Below are positions 33,207 to 45,399 of a DNA stretch of 64,000 bases, piece after piece. Positions within the stretch are counted from its first letter, which is position 1; each line of letters starts with the position of its first letter. A program made the position numbers and the translations under genes. The stretch lies in assembly GCA_037447655.1 (NCBI GenBank), contig JBBHKE010001486.1, positions 295,875-359,874 on the forward strand. Direction: 5' to 3'. This stretch comes from Zygnema cylindricum. Lineage: Eukaryota > Streptophyta > Zygnematophyceae > Zygnematales > Zygnemataceae. The notes beneath the pieces were generated by a model. That model had not been told where the DNA came from, made no database searches, and worked only from the letters and a program-made list of their open reading frames with translations.

Positions 33207-33705
33207 TGGGAGATGACGAGGGTCAATTTCGTGTACATCATTCGAAGGAGAGGTACCCAGATTTAGCCCTCAGCCAACATTGGGTGCCACGATGTTTTGT
33301 TTATTTTTTATTTTTTTATTCATACAAGTGTGAATTGAATATTTCTCTCCCTTTTTTTCACAAAATGAATTTAAATTCGACTTTTAGTCGTCCATTTGGT
33401 GTTTTTGATATCGTCATTGTGTTTGCTATTCATCTTTCTCGGCTTAAGAACGACACAAGGTCGTCGCTGGTTCGTCGGCGAAGTGAGGAATTCTCATTGG
33501 CAGTCGGCAGATTACTACGTATCAATGATGTTGTTAAATAAAAATGTAATTTTGCAGATATAATGACGAGTTTCTTTCGTCGCTGAATCTGCGACAGCAA
33601 ATTTTTGTCGCTGAAAATTGCAGTTTCCTTTTAGAGTCGTTTCATTTATTTATACGACTTTCCATTCAAGAATCTGATTAATACTTTTGACATTGTTTAT
33701 TGTTA
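33207..33705. other. Spacer between the two pogo-element genes
   Basis: AT-rich, with GTCGTCGCTGG and TTTGTCGCTGAAA words and a short inverted repeat (TTCGTCGCTGAATCTGCGACAG) near 33571-33592. No coding supported. Confidence 0.4.
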
Positions 33706-35569
33706 ACAAGATACCAAAAGGCCAAGCGATGGTGGGTAGAGAGGAGGTCCACGCTTGACGGAATACGAGAGACAACCCGTACATTTTCTACTTCTAGTTT
33801 TGGGACGAGATCGGTGGCGGTTACCAAGGCTTTGCCGGGACGAGGAAGGAAGGAAGCCGCTTAGGTCACGGTTATACACGAGGAGTTACTTTCGGATTTT
33901 GAACGTTTTAAGAAAGCGGGTATGAAGATATCCACCACAATTCTTGGGGACATCGCTAGGGACATAATAAGAGAAAGGAGGAAAGAGTACGGCCCGGAAT
34001 GGTTCAACCAAGACGGGTCGGAAATACATCCAATCATAAATAAAAGGTGGGTGCTGAGGTGTCAAGAGAAGCACAACATCGTTGTGCGTGCACAAAAGGG
34101 GAAACTACAATGTAGTCCCGAGAAAGAGGAATACATTGAGCGTACCGTAGCCTTCCACATGGGCGTTCTAAAGCGGGGGTTTGAATCCGGTGAGTTTATT
34201 TACCAATATATTTCAATGACGTTTCATTTTTTTAGTGTATTGTTTTCATTTTATTCCATACTTGACGGCGTAAACCCAAAATAACTACATTTGTTTTGGC
34301 TTGGCGGCGAATGTATAACAGGACTTTTCAACGAAGACCTCATGGAAAACATGGATGAAACTCACATGATAGTCAACACCGATAATGGAAAAACTTTGGG
34401 GTTTAGAGGAGACGAAGAGGTGAAATACGCTGATGTTGCCGGAGGAGGCGAGTCCATGACTCTCATGGTGCGACTAAGTGGAGGGATGAACGCTCGTATC
34501 GAGAACCCAATGATAATTTTTGCAAATCGAGCAAGAAGTTACCCGATACAAGGTTTACCAGACAACGTCCCCGGTGTGTTTTTTCTCCCTCATTTAATGT
34601 TTTCTGTTTATGTATTATGTCTTCTTGGCTTTGATGGAGATTTATCTATTTGTCTCTAATCATGTTTTTGTGTTTAATTTTTTTGTGTATATCTCATTAC
34701 CTAGCTCTCGCATACCTCCTCTCCCTTTCTCCTACTACAAAATATGTGTTTTTTTCTTCTTTAACACTCTGATTTCTCTTATTTTAAGGTTTCTATGGTA
34801 CACCTAGCTTACTTTCCCTGTAATGCATATGTAAGCAAGCATTCCAAAATGATAATTTTTTCCCTTTGTTTGAGTGTTATATATATTTGCAGGCGTTTGT
34901 TACCGGACCGGTCCGAAGGGGTGGAATGATAAAACGGTGTTCCCACAATGGGTCGAAGAGGCAAGGTCTTACCAAGGGGATCGAGATGGACGTCAAAAAA
35001 TTATATTTCTGGACAACTGCGGTGGTCACAACACGTCCGACGAGTTGGAGCGAGTTCTAGAGGCCAAGAACACCGTGTTACACTATTTTCCACCTAATGC
35101 AACACATCTTGTTCAACCGGCTGACTCCTTCGTGATTTCCAAAATCAAGGACGTGTGGAGTCGCATTTGGGATAGTTGGAAGGCGAAAGGAATTGAGAAC
35201 GGTCAATGGGCTAAACCTTCTAGCCGTGGATGGTCCGGTAAATTGGTTGGACCCGGTAAAGCGTTTTTTTTAAAATTGGCGAGGGACTCCATCCGAGAGG
35301 TCAATGCGATGAGAGACAAAAACGGAATGAGTTATGCCAGAAAAGCCATGATTCAATGTGGCTTGTCTCTACGCGACGGAAAGTGGGATGAAGACATGCT
35401 CACACAACAACTGCAAGGCATAATCAGCAAATATCGCAACCACTTCGAAGGCGAAGCTGTGGAACCTCCATGCCCGAGGGCAAGGGAATTCCTCCAAAAT
35501 ATTGAAGATGCCGACAGTCAACAAGACAGCATTTTCAATGAGGGAGGGATGAGCGGCAACGAGTTCTAA
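33706..35569 (+). pseudogene. DDE_1 (pogo-like) transposase, 3 exons, one nonsense codon
   Basis: Coding blocks 33706-34189, 34322-34573 and 34893-35569 join in frame across two GT-AG introns. The N-terminal part (WVERRSTLDG, VIHEELLSDFERFKKAGMKI) and a Tc5/CENP-B-like helix-turn-helix (NKRWVLRCQEKHNIVVRAQ) precede the DDE_1 core. The catalytic Asp residues are in ENMDETHM, FLDNCGGH and LVQPADSFVI. The last two are separated by 36 residues (DD36D). pogo transposases bind terminal repeats and cut and paste the element at TA. The only break seen is an in-frame TAG at 33862-33864; it could also be part of an AG acceptor, in which case the gene may be intact from a 3' exon on. The 5' start was not fixed. 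Confidence 0.8.
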
Positions 35570-36029
35570 ACATAATACTTGATTGTTTTGTTTTTTAGGG
35601 TTATATATATGTTAGTTTGGGGTTGGTAGTTTAATTATAGTGAAGGAATAGTAGTTAAACTGGTTCCAAATAAATGCAGACAGTTCAAGGAGTCCAGTAT
35701 TATTTGACTTCTTTGGATAGAGCAGATTTCGTTTGTGTGTATGGTCTTTTATATGGGAAAATATCATTTTGTTTTTTATGAAGTAAAAAACCCTTGTATG
35801 TCGTGGAATTCGATATATGTTACAAAATTATCATGTATTTACCTCCAGCTGTTGTTATTGTGGTGTTGAACATTCCAGTGTGCTTGTATTATGGAAATAT
35901 TTATTTTGTCGCAATTTACAACATACCCTAATCACCGACGACTATGCTTCGTCGTTTGTTGATCCTCCTCGGAATTTTTTCAGTGCTTATTTTTATAAAC
36001 ACCATATTTATCGAACTGAATAATGGTTG
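35570..36029. other. 3' flank of transposase
   Basis: AT-rich, no coding recognised. Confidence 0.4.
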
Positions 36030-36560
36030 CTCTTGTAGTGACGATAATTTGTCGTCGCATGACACTAATTTAGCGGGGAAAAAACATTATTGCCATAGCT
36101 GACAGAGCAGAGGCTATGTCGTCGCTAAATGGAATTTAGCGACGACACAACATCGTCATCATATTTCAGAAAAAAAAGTATGTTTTGTCGCTAGAAGGTA
36201 TTTGAGCGACAGCCTAATATAGAGACGAAAAAACATTATTATCATAGCTGACAAAGCAGAGGCTATGTCGTCGCTAAATGGAATTTAGCGACGACACAAC
36301 ATCGTCATCATATTTCAGAAAAAAAAGTATGTTTTGTCGATAGAAGGTATTTCAGCGACAACCTAATATAGAGACGAAAAAACATTATTATCATAGCTGA
36401 CAAAGCAGAGGCTATGTCGTCGCTAAATGGAATTTAGCGACGACACAACATCGTTGTCATATTTGAGAAAGTAAAGTATGTTTTGTCGCTAGAAGGAATT
36501 TCAGCGACAAAACAACGTTTTCACCATCTCCGACAAAGCAGGGTCTGTCGTCGTTGAATT
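36030..36560. repeat. 149-bp tandem repeat with internal hairpin, ~3.4 copies
   Basis: ACATTATT(G/A)(C/T)CATAGCTGACA recurs at 36084, 36233 and 36382, exactly 149 bp apart. Each unit holds GTCGTCGCTAAAT - GGA - ATTTAGCGACGAC (first copy 36118-36146), a 13-bp stem with a 3-nt loop. It is the right subterminal region of the pogo-like element. Confidence 0.9.
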
Positions 36561-36625
36561 CAATCATGGAACCATTTGTGGAAACCTTTCAGCGCCGAGG
36601 TTATTTCGTCGCTGATTCAAACATT

Positions 36626-38485
36626 TTGAGTTTTTAAATTACATGGATATATTTTTTTTTGTGATCAAATAACATCCTTAATCCTATGTCGAGAATCTCA
36701 TTTTCGCTAGACTGAAACCATTAATACAATAGTGAAAATCAAACCAAAATATTTCATGCAGGAAAATCAAAGATGAAGAATAATATGCGGTTTGAAGTAA
36801 ATAATAGAAATAAAAATCATTTTTCGAGCATATACAGATGTCCACAACGAAAGTATGCAAGTTACATGAAATATATTTTAATGCGATAATATCAACGAAA
36901 CAACATGAAAGAAACTATAAAACACACAATGAATAGAAAATACACCAAAAGTTGACACAAATACGAGCATTCATCAAAACAATGGGAAAAGAAATACGTC
37001 AATTTTATATTTCATGGTAAACTCCGTTTACAATTTTGAACTACAACGAATACTTAACTAAGGCCTACTAATCTGCAGTAGTCAACAAAGCTCTAAATAG
37101 TCATAAAGTATTAACGTTTCTGCTTGTAAGTAGGAAACCCTCTAAATATAATTTAAAAAACCCTCATATTTTACACACGCTAACTAACTATCCCCCATCC
37201 GTGATAACAAATAAAGATCCATGGAAAGCTCCTAATGGTATACTCTATGCGCCTTCGTACGGTCCAATACCTTCAACATGATATTTTATTCTTCCCTATA
37301 TCGCATGTTTCCGTGGGGTGCTGTACAATACAATCGGCCGTCGGATATATCCTCATCATCGATGACAAATCATAATACAGGAGAAAAAAAAAATATAACA
37401 GATAAGTACGTGGTAGGTGGATTTGAAAAATATTACGTGAAAAAGAAGAAGAACAGAGAGTGACACAGAACGAAAACGAGAATAACATAGGAAATAAACC
37501 ACCCCGAAATAAAAGCAGATAAAGGATATGAGACAGAAAGAGGGAGAGAGATAAACTGGAAAGAAGTGAACAACAGAAAAGGGTAGGGAGGGTTAATGGG
37601 AAGAAATATGGGAGATGGAGAATTCGTAGAGAGAGAGATTAAAGGATAGAGAGGAAGAGAAAATGAAGGGGGAAGAAGAAAGAGGCAAAGAGCGCAAGAG
37701 AGATGATTCCACATGCTGGGCTGCGCACTTACCAATGATTTCATAATAATCCCGGAAATACATAGCGACGATGTTGGCTCGACCTATATTGTTGTTCCTC
37801 CATATTACGTTCCAAACGCTTGCCGCTGTAAACCATAGAGGGAGCCATAGTCTACTGGATGTCGCTAGATTAAAGGAGGCGGCGGGGCGATGACACGCAT
37901 CCTGCCAAAAAAATGGCGACGTCGTGTAAAAATGCATATGCGAGATTGCAAAGCATGCCGTCAAAAAATGAGGATGTGGTTGAGATTTGTCTGACCACAA
38001 AATCTATTTTTTGTGTTCTGTCCGCATATGCCGCTAGTTTGTACCGATCCTCGTTTTCAAGGCGCCGCGTTTTTTCAATTCTAAATTTTGTAAATTCACT
38101 CTAATATGTACACAATATGACACTAATTTGTTGTTGTTTTGTGGAACATAACCCATTTTAGAATAAAACATAACTCTAATATGCGTCTCGTATGTTTAAA
38201 GGTCTGGAATTACCATTATGTACCCTAAAAAACCCTTTAATAGTGTAAACATATATACTATTAATCTCGCAGGATCGGAAATAGAGTTAAAAGGGCACCG
38301 TATTAGTCTTAGCTTTACTCAACTATCAACATGTGTAAGTGGGCAACATTACGTTTATGTAACATAGACAGTTTTTAGCATGTGCACATGTTATCAGTTC
38401 ACACTGACACACACAAAAACGAACGTCTGAATGTATGCGAACGCCTATTTTGGAAACTGGACTCCGCTAATTTTGTAAGCACAGC
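36626..38485. other. No gene recognised
   Basis: AT-rich, with a purine-rich (GA) tract about 37440-37690. The open frames in it on the other strand are low-complexity artefacts. Confidence 0.4.
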
Positions 38486-38489
38486 TCTG

Positions 38490-38740
38490 TATGAGACCGA
38501 CATAAATTAACCAGAATTTCCGTACGGATGTCGGTAACGAAGTACACTGTTGTACGAACAAACCACTTCCGTACACCACACTATTAATGAATACAGTACG
38601 GTCATACCATTGACGCTATTTTACTAGAACCGTAATTAATGTCAAAGATAAATTAGATTCAATCACTGTATTTCGGGTATCAATGCCAAAATTTTGGGGT
38701 GCCGATATAGCGTACATAAGGCTAATAACGATTCACGGTG
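38490..38740. mobile_element. MITE (CACCG family), left end not found
   Basis: The right end GGCTAATAACGATTCACGGTG (38720-38740) and interior (AAAATTTTGGGGTGCCGATATAGCG) match the 16364-16945 copy. The left inverted repeat is missing. Confidence 0.6.
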
Positions 38741-38747
38741 TACTGTA

Positions 38748-39279
38748 CACCGCGCATCGTTATTAGTGTCAAAGTTTGCATAGTGTTGAAGAAAATACAC
38801 CGTAATTGATGCTAATTAAGAATGTAAATTTTAAAGAAAAAAAGTTGTATTCTAATTTCGGCATTATGCTAATTTGGGAACAGCAAAAATGGAATATTCG
38901 CCAAACGATTATACACATTAATATATGTATCCAGACAAAATATTAGAAATCGTACGCCGTCGTGAAATTTAAATATCCGTACATGTCAGACTAATTTACG
39001 TGTCAGACTAATCCCGTTTTTGAGCGCACGTTCCTATGCATCTGATTTAATTCATTTTTTGTAAAATTTTCACATGAAAAGGTACATTTATGTACGATCT
39101 GACATCGACCGTACATCACACTATTTGAATCTTATTATACTTTCGTTCTTTACGCTATTTTGTACGGTTCGTTAATTAATGTCAAGGAAAAATTAAAATC
39201 ATGTATCCTATTTGTAGAAAAAAATCAAAATTTTAAGAACACAAATTAGTGACTTTGACACTAATAACGATTCGCGGTG
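38748..39279. mobile_element. TA-flanked MITE (CACCGCG variant), 532 bp
   Basis: Ends CACCGCGCATCGTTATTAG and CTAATAACGATTCGCGGTG, flanked by TA on both sides (38746-38747, 39280-39281). It is separated from the previous copy by TACTGTA. Confidence 0.85.
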
Positions 39280-39671
39280 TACATTTCGATAGTACAGATT
39301 CCTAAAACACGGAAAACGAAGACACATCACTATTCAAACACTCGTCAATTACCAAAAAAATGAGGTCGAAGCTCAAATAGTAGGAGGCACTATAAAATCC
39401 ACAATGCAACCACATTAAAAGTCTGAATAACTTCAGTGCACTTTGCTATCAGAGTCACTTCATTTTAATTCAACTGTTTTTTTCTGTTTACCCAAAATCA
39501 TAAGCTTAATGCTAATAAACTACGTAGAAATGTGGCCCATAATGAGCCACTTCGCAAAACAGAAGTTAATGTTGTTGATTATGATAAAGCGTTAATGTTG
39601 CTAATTCACTAATTCTCATAGCATAATTTAAGGTAGTTGATTCAAATAAGGTTTTTATAATTCACCAACTT

Positions 39672-40250
39672 AGGGTGGGTCCTTATGTAATCGTAACGTA
39701 GCGAACTTGTTTACATTGTAGCGAAAATTATACGTACATGTATTTCAAGTGTCCCAATGCACAAACACGAAATCATTACCGAGGTTTATGACGATTAAAT
39801 ATGTTGCCAGTGCTTGTGACGGTTCCAAACGTCTTCAGTCAGCAATGCTTGTGGCGGCTGTAAACGTCTACAATATATGTTGTCGCCCTGTGCTTTTGAA
39901 AATTACTTGTGACGTCGCATGTCTTTGCGTGACATTGTAGACATACACCCTTGCATTCATGGTTGAAGGCAATGCCTTTGCCTTTTCTTCTTGTGAAAAA
40001 AAAACATTCGCCCTGGATGCAAACAGACAAAAAAAATCATGTATTTCTCCTCGTGGAAACCTTTAAAATCGTTTGAGGCGTGCAAAGGTGTTTTCGTATT
40101 TGTGGTTTGGTCATACTTTACTTTTGAACATATCTCCGATATGTTTTAAGGTAAATTTTGAAAAGGACTTAATGTGGTTGTGGGTCGAAAAACAAAAAAC
40201 AACAAAATATACTAATTATAAGGAAGGTGACGCCGGTTGTACTTAAGTTT
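39672..40250 (+). mobile_element. Degenerate GGGTG...CATGTAATCG element
   Basis: Begins GGGTGGGTCCTTATGTAATCG. It shares TGTCCCAATG...CAAA.ACGAAATC and repeated TGTGACG.TT(CC/GT)A(A/G)ACGTC blocks with the element at 47085-48032. The right end is uncertain and no coding was seen. Confidence 0.5.
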
Positions 40251-40486
40251 TTTCACTTTCTTCGTAAAGTTATAAACTTTATCTGAACAGCGCAATGTTT
40301 TTTATTTAAATGAAGAAAATGAACCCTTACTTTGGCACACAAGGACGCACCCTCAAGCTCGTCCTACGAGACGAAAACTCATTTGATTGGATGAGATGTT
40401 TTTACGATGCATTGGTGAGAGGATGTTTTGCCGCTTCAACAAAAGTGAACCTCCCTGAAAAACTGAGCTGACACACACTGAATAGT

Positions 40487-41454
40487 TGTAATAGAAATAG
40501 CTGATCGAACTTGTTTATAAAGGGGTATTTAGGTATTATGATTATAGAGTACTAAATTTGGTAGACGTTCGCGAAAGAATCACGCTATTTGGAGTTATAT
40601 TTTAAAAGTTATAGCGATGGGTGTATTTAGGTGACAACATGGGGTCTAAATAACAAACGGGTATCATTGAAACGGGTTAAGGGTCAAATTAGTACCGAAA
40701 TTACGCGTGTACGTTTCATAAAGTTCTAACGAAACGTTTAGTATGCACGGTGGTTCGTTTTGTACAAATTTTAGTACGAAACGTCACTTTCACTTAAGGG
40801 AATTTCTTAAGAAGTTTCGTGTGCGAAATTTGTTATGCACGATCGTGCGAAGTCGGGTTTCGTTTGGCGCGCACTTTTGCACGTAAATGTTACGTAGTGA
40901 AACGTAACGTTTGATTGGTTAGTAAAGTGCCAAGTAGTTAGTAAGAGATTTCGCACGTTTTTGCATTGGCCAGTCTGAGTCTTTGCTCATCAATGATTGG
41001 CCCAGGTAAAAGCATAGTAAAACGGAGCGTTGACTCTGGCCTGGCGAGTCCAGGGCGATGATGGATAAATAGTGAAGTGTAAGAGGAGAGTAAACATCTT
41101 TTCCTTTGGAAAAGTTTGTGGAAATTCCGACTGATCTTGGTCATGAGCGATTAATACCAAATTGGAGAAAAGGCATTTTGCATTGAAATCTCTTACTAAC
41201 TAAATAGTGTTTTCGTAGTTAAGAGATAGAATTATTAAGAGTGGAGAGTAGTGGAAAACACTTTAATAAGAACGGTTAAGCCACGAGGGCAAGAGACCAA
41301 GCTAATGTTATGTGGACAAAAGCTTCTTCTAATTTAAAGTTTATCCTTGTGTGAGTGTTGTCCAATGTGGATGTGTATTTTCCAATGTGTAGAATGTGTG
41401 GTTGGGATTGTTTGTAGTAATGGAATTTTTAGAGAGGTAGGAAATCCTTTTACA
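40487..41454 (+). repeat. 5' LTR of gypsy element (968 bp)
   Basis: TG...CA ended, and matches 46879-48797 apart from the insertion in the latter. Confidence 0.95.
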
Positions 41455-41456
41455 TA

Positions 41457-41468
41457 TGGTATCAAAGC
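41457..41468 (+). promoter_or_regulatory. Primer-binding site, initiator Met tRNA type
   Basis: TGGTATCAAAGC, two bases after the 5' LTR, differs by one base from the usual plant initiator-Met complement TGGTATCAGAGC. Confidence 0.8.
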
Positions 41469-42229
41469 TTGGTTAAAAGCCAAAGAGAAGCTTGCTCACC
41501 CGAAAATCGACTGCCGTGACCGGTGAAGGTGCTCTGACCCGGGTTGGTGGAACCACAATGTGAGTGGTAGGGGATTGGAGGGAAACTAAGTGACCACACT
41601 GCTAGCGGCCGCTGGTTAGATGTGGGGCGTGCTTAGGTCCTCAAAACTATGGCGGGGTGGGCAGTGTAGCCACCGCTGAAGCTCACTCCAATTACCTAGA
41701 GGCCAAACAAACTTGCCTTCTCTTAGCAATGATTCATGTGTAGAGGGAGGGCTTGAAGCCATGAAGGGTGAGGATGTGAGGATTAGAGAGTAAAAGATCC
41801 TGATGTAGTGGGAAGTGGGAAATTTGCTAATGGAGGAGAAGGAAAGTGGAGTACTTTACTTCTTCAAGAGCAAAGGAGTCCAGAAATGACTCAAAACTTT
41901 TCAAACCCTAAATTGTTACTTTTGATTGATTTCAATTTTGCTGTTGCAAAATTTATAGTTAAATCTTACCTTTGAGAGCTTTCAATTTTGCTATTGCAAA
42001 ATGTATGGGGAAATTCTTAACTTCTGTTTCAATGTTGGGAAATTGAAAATTTGAATTTGTACCAACTTACTGTCAATGTCTTTTTATTTTCTCAGATCTT
42101 GATATTTTTAAAGGATTTGTTAAGGAGAAAAAGTCTTGGATTGGAGCAATCTGGGGACTTCAAATCTGCATCAAATTTCATTGAGAAATTATACTCTATC
42201 TTTCTTTTGCTTCATATCATTGTGCGATA

Positions 42230-43141
42230 ATGGTAAATTATTCATGGAAACGCGAAATGGAGAATGCGTTGAATGTGTTGAAGAAGCGGACTGTGAAATT
42301 GGTCAAAAGATTTAATAATCATGCTGTCGCTGTGGATGAAACCATTTCCGAATTGAAAAGTGAATTGAAAGTTGTCAAAGAAAATAGAAATGTTTCAAAT
42401 GAGAAATTATATGAACTTATTAACTTAATTCAGACCAAGAATGATATGAATGACCAAAAGGGTGAGAGTAGTAAATTAGTGGAATTTGACTCATCTAGTG
42501 TTCATGTCATAGGTTTGACTGATGAAATGGCTAAATTGCATTTCTTGAACTATGTGAATCCTATACTGAAATCAGAACTAAAACATCAAATATTTTAAAA
42601 TTTGAAGGAATTACAAGATAAGTCATTGGAATTAGAGGATCAGTTGGGGTATAATCGGGAAACTCGATCACTCAGGGGTAATTTGAATGAAGTATCAGGG
42701 TGGGACGAGGAGGAATTTGTTGAAGAGGGTCTGAATGCTAGTCTGGTGAATAGGCAAAATATCTTCATGGGAAATCAAAGGGGTGGACATAGTGTTAATG
42801 CAAGAAATAAATTTAACAATAGAGGGAGGTACATTAAAAGTCCTAAACCAAACATTAATGCCCAGAAGCCTAACCTTACCATCCCCACATGCACTATTTG
42901 TCTGAAAAGGGGTCATAGAGCATTTGAGTGTGCACAACTGAAAAATATTAACAGTTATAACTGTGGAGAGGAGGGACATTTTAGTAGAGAGTGCATAAAA
43001 CCCAAAAAGAAAGTCACTTGTTTCAAATGCAGAGGGCCAGATCATTACGCTAAAGACTGTACAGATAAAGGTTATCTCAAAACAGTCAAAGTAAATGAAG
43101 CTCTCCTAGAGGATATTGCATTATACCAAGCTAAGCAGTAA
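42230..43141 (+). pseudogene. Gypsy gag with three zinc knuckles, one nonsense
   Basis: One frame interrupted by a single TAA at 42596-42598. The N-terminal part is helical and charged. The C-terminal part carries CTICLKRGHRAFEC, then SYNCGEEGHFSREC whose first Cys is replaced, then CFKCRGPDHYAKDC. Triple CCHC knuckles bind the genomic RNA; the middle one is probably impaired. Confidence 0.85.
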
Positions 43142-43185
43142 GCCCAGAAGGTGGGAAACGGAAAGGACTAACTGAAAGTCCTCAG

Positions 43186-43680
43186 TTGAGTCGACCGGAT
43201 CCAGAAGTTAAAGAGATAACTTTGGAGGGCGAATTAATGAATGGAAAAGTTAGGATAGCTGAATTTATTATGATTCTCACTACACTGTATAGTTCAAAGA
43301 ATCCTTCTGATGAAATTCTCAACAACAGACCTATGTTAGGACAGTTAAATAATGATGACACTAGATACAATTTGATTAGATTCGAGTCATTAGTGGAAAG
43401 AAAACCGTTGATAGAAATGGTTGAGTCAGGTGCCACACATAATTTTATTTCACATAAATTTGTAGAGGAAAATAAAATTCCTACTATCATAAGGGAAAAG
43501 CCTTTACATGTTCAAGTGGCAAATGGTAATAAGTCCACATTAGACTTAGAAACTGACACGATAGAAGTTGATATCCAGGGTCATAAAATGAAAGTTGTGT
43601 GTGAAATAATGAGTTTGGGAAGTGAAGAACTAATTTTGGGAAAGCCTTGGTTAACTGAACATTATCCTCAAATTAATTAG
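43186..43680 (+). pseudogene. Gypsy aspartic protease, active-site Asp altered
   Basis: The VESGATHNFISHKFVEE block stands where the family has DSGATHNFI, so the catalytic Asp is Glu. GSEELILGKPWL is the conserved flap-distal block. The frame ends at a TAG instead of running into RT. Confidence 0.8.
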
Positions 43681-43846
43681 GAAATTAACACCTTGAAAGT
43701 GAGGTTTGAAAACGGTTGGAAGGTTTTGCAAGCATTATCTCCTAAGAAATTGCATAGGAATCATATAAATAACATAACCAGATTGGGAGTAGGAGGTTTG
43801 ATATCTGCTAAACAATTTAAAAAGCACTTAAAAGATAAAACAAATC

Positions 43847-45379
43847 ATGCTTTCTACTGATAAAAGTGGGGGAGAAAACACTAACATTGATGTCATCACT
43901 AAATCAGACACCACTAAAACTTTCGAAAAACAAAAATCTGATTTTGTAACTAACATTAATACATCTGATGTTGCTTTTAAAGATTTGATTTTTGAATTTA
44001 GAGATGTTTTCCCAAATGACTTACCCTCAGGGAGGCCACCTTCCCGAGATGTAGAACATGTTATTAACCTTGAACTTGGATGTAATCCTCCTGTCACAGG
44101 AATTTATAAACATAGTTTCTTTGAGCAGGAGGAGTTAAAGAAACAGATCAAAGAACTCCTAGAGAAAAGACATATTCAACCGAACAAATCACCGTACAGA
44201 GCACTAGTTCTCTTCGTCAAAAAGAAGGACGGAACGTTGAGAATGTGTGTCGATTATCGTAGTCTGAACAAGATTACGGTGAAGGATAAATATCCATTAC
44301 CTTTAATTTTCTGATTTGATAGATCGTTTAAAAGGTGCTAAAGTATTTTCGTTGATTGACTTGCGTAGTGGCTTTAATTAGGTGCCAATTAGAATTGAAG
44401 ATGTTGATAAAACTGCTTTCAAGACTAGGGTGGGTCATTTCGAATGGATAGTGATGCCATTCGACTTAACGAATGCACCGCCTACATACCAAAGATTAAT
44501 GAACCAAACCTTTTCAGATTACATAGATGAGTTTGTCCAAGTGTTTATAGATGATATTTTAGTTTACAGTGAATCTAAAGAACAACATATAATTCATTTA
44601 ATAAAAGTGTTGAAAAGGTTAAGAGAAAGAAAATTATATGGAAAATTGCTAAAATCTAGTTTTTTAAAAGTGAACAAATATTTTTGGGACATATAGTTAG
44701 TGGGGAAGGTGTTAAAACAGATCCATCCAAAATTTTAGCAATCCAAAATTGGAAACAACCTACTAATGTCACAAAAGTTAGATCGTTTTTGGGATAGGCC
44801 ACTTATTAGAGGAAATTTATCAAGAATTTCAATATTATTGCCGCACCTTTGACGGATTTACTTTGGGAGAAGGAGACGTTTGTGTGGGAAGCTGATCAGG
44901 AGGGAGCATTCGAGGAATTAACAGGGAAGTTCACCTTTGCCCCTACACTGGTGTATCTTGACCCTACCGGGGAATTTGAAGTTCTGATCACTACAGATGC
45001 ATCTGATAAAGGTCTATGTGCAGTCATAAGTCAAAAAGTCGGTAAACACTTTCATCCTATTGCTTTTGAGTCCAGAAAATTCAATGATGCTAAAAAGAAC
45101 TATACAGCACAAGAAAAGGAATTACTTGCAATTGTACATGCATTGGTGAAATGGCGTTGTTATTTGCATAATAAAGAATTTACAATTCACTGTGATAATA
45201 AAGCACTCTCTTATTTACAGAGATTAAATGATGCGCAGATTATAACTGGCAGACAGGTTAGGTGGATGCAAAAATTATCATATTTCAAATTTAATGTCGC
45301 ACATATTCATGGGAAGACAAATGTAGTCGCAGATCCTTTAAGTAGATGTTTTGAAATAAGTGTTATGGTTTCGAGATGA
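43847..45379 (+). pseudogene. Gypsy reverse transcriptase and RNase H
   Basis: [21 protein letters not shown] and [20 protein letters not shown] begin RT. A frameshift near 44310 and a stop near 44381 interrupt it, then HFEWIVMPFDLTNAPPTYQR and catalytic FIDDILVYS follow, with another break near 44696. RNase H (44849-45379) is open: LITTDASDKGLCAVIS, YTAQEKELLAIVHAL and FTIHCDNKAL supply its acidic residues. Confidence 0.9.
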
Positions 45380-45399
45380 ATTGTTTTTAGATACAATTA

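Larger units (their letters stand above)
31640..36625 (+). mobile_element. pogo/Tc1-mariner-like DNA transposon with companion ORF
   Basis: The unit is bounded by GCGACGAC-type hairpins at left (31662-31688) and an array of similar hairpins at right (36030-36560). Between them lie an acidic 446-residue ORF and a spliced DDE_1 transposase, both plus strand. Exact termini and target duplication were not found: the left border abuts the cut LTR D and the right fades near 36625. The extent is therefore inference. Confidence 0.6.

Noticed and set aside
36030-36560. CRISPR-like direct repeat array
   Set aside because: The 149-bp units are contiguous, without unique spacers, in a plant transposon. 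It is a tandem repeat, not CRISPR.
37433-37744. 103-residue minus-strand frame rich in Ser/Leu/Pro
   Set aside because: Artefact of a GA-rich purine tract on the plus strand.
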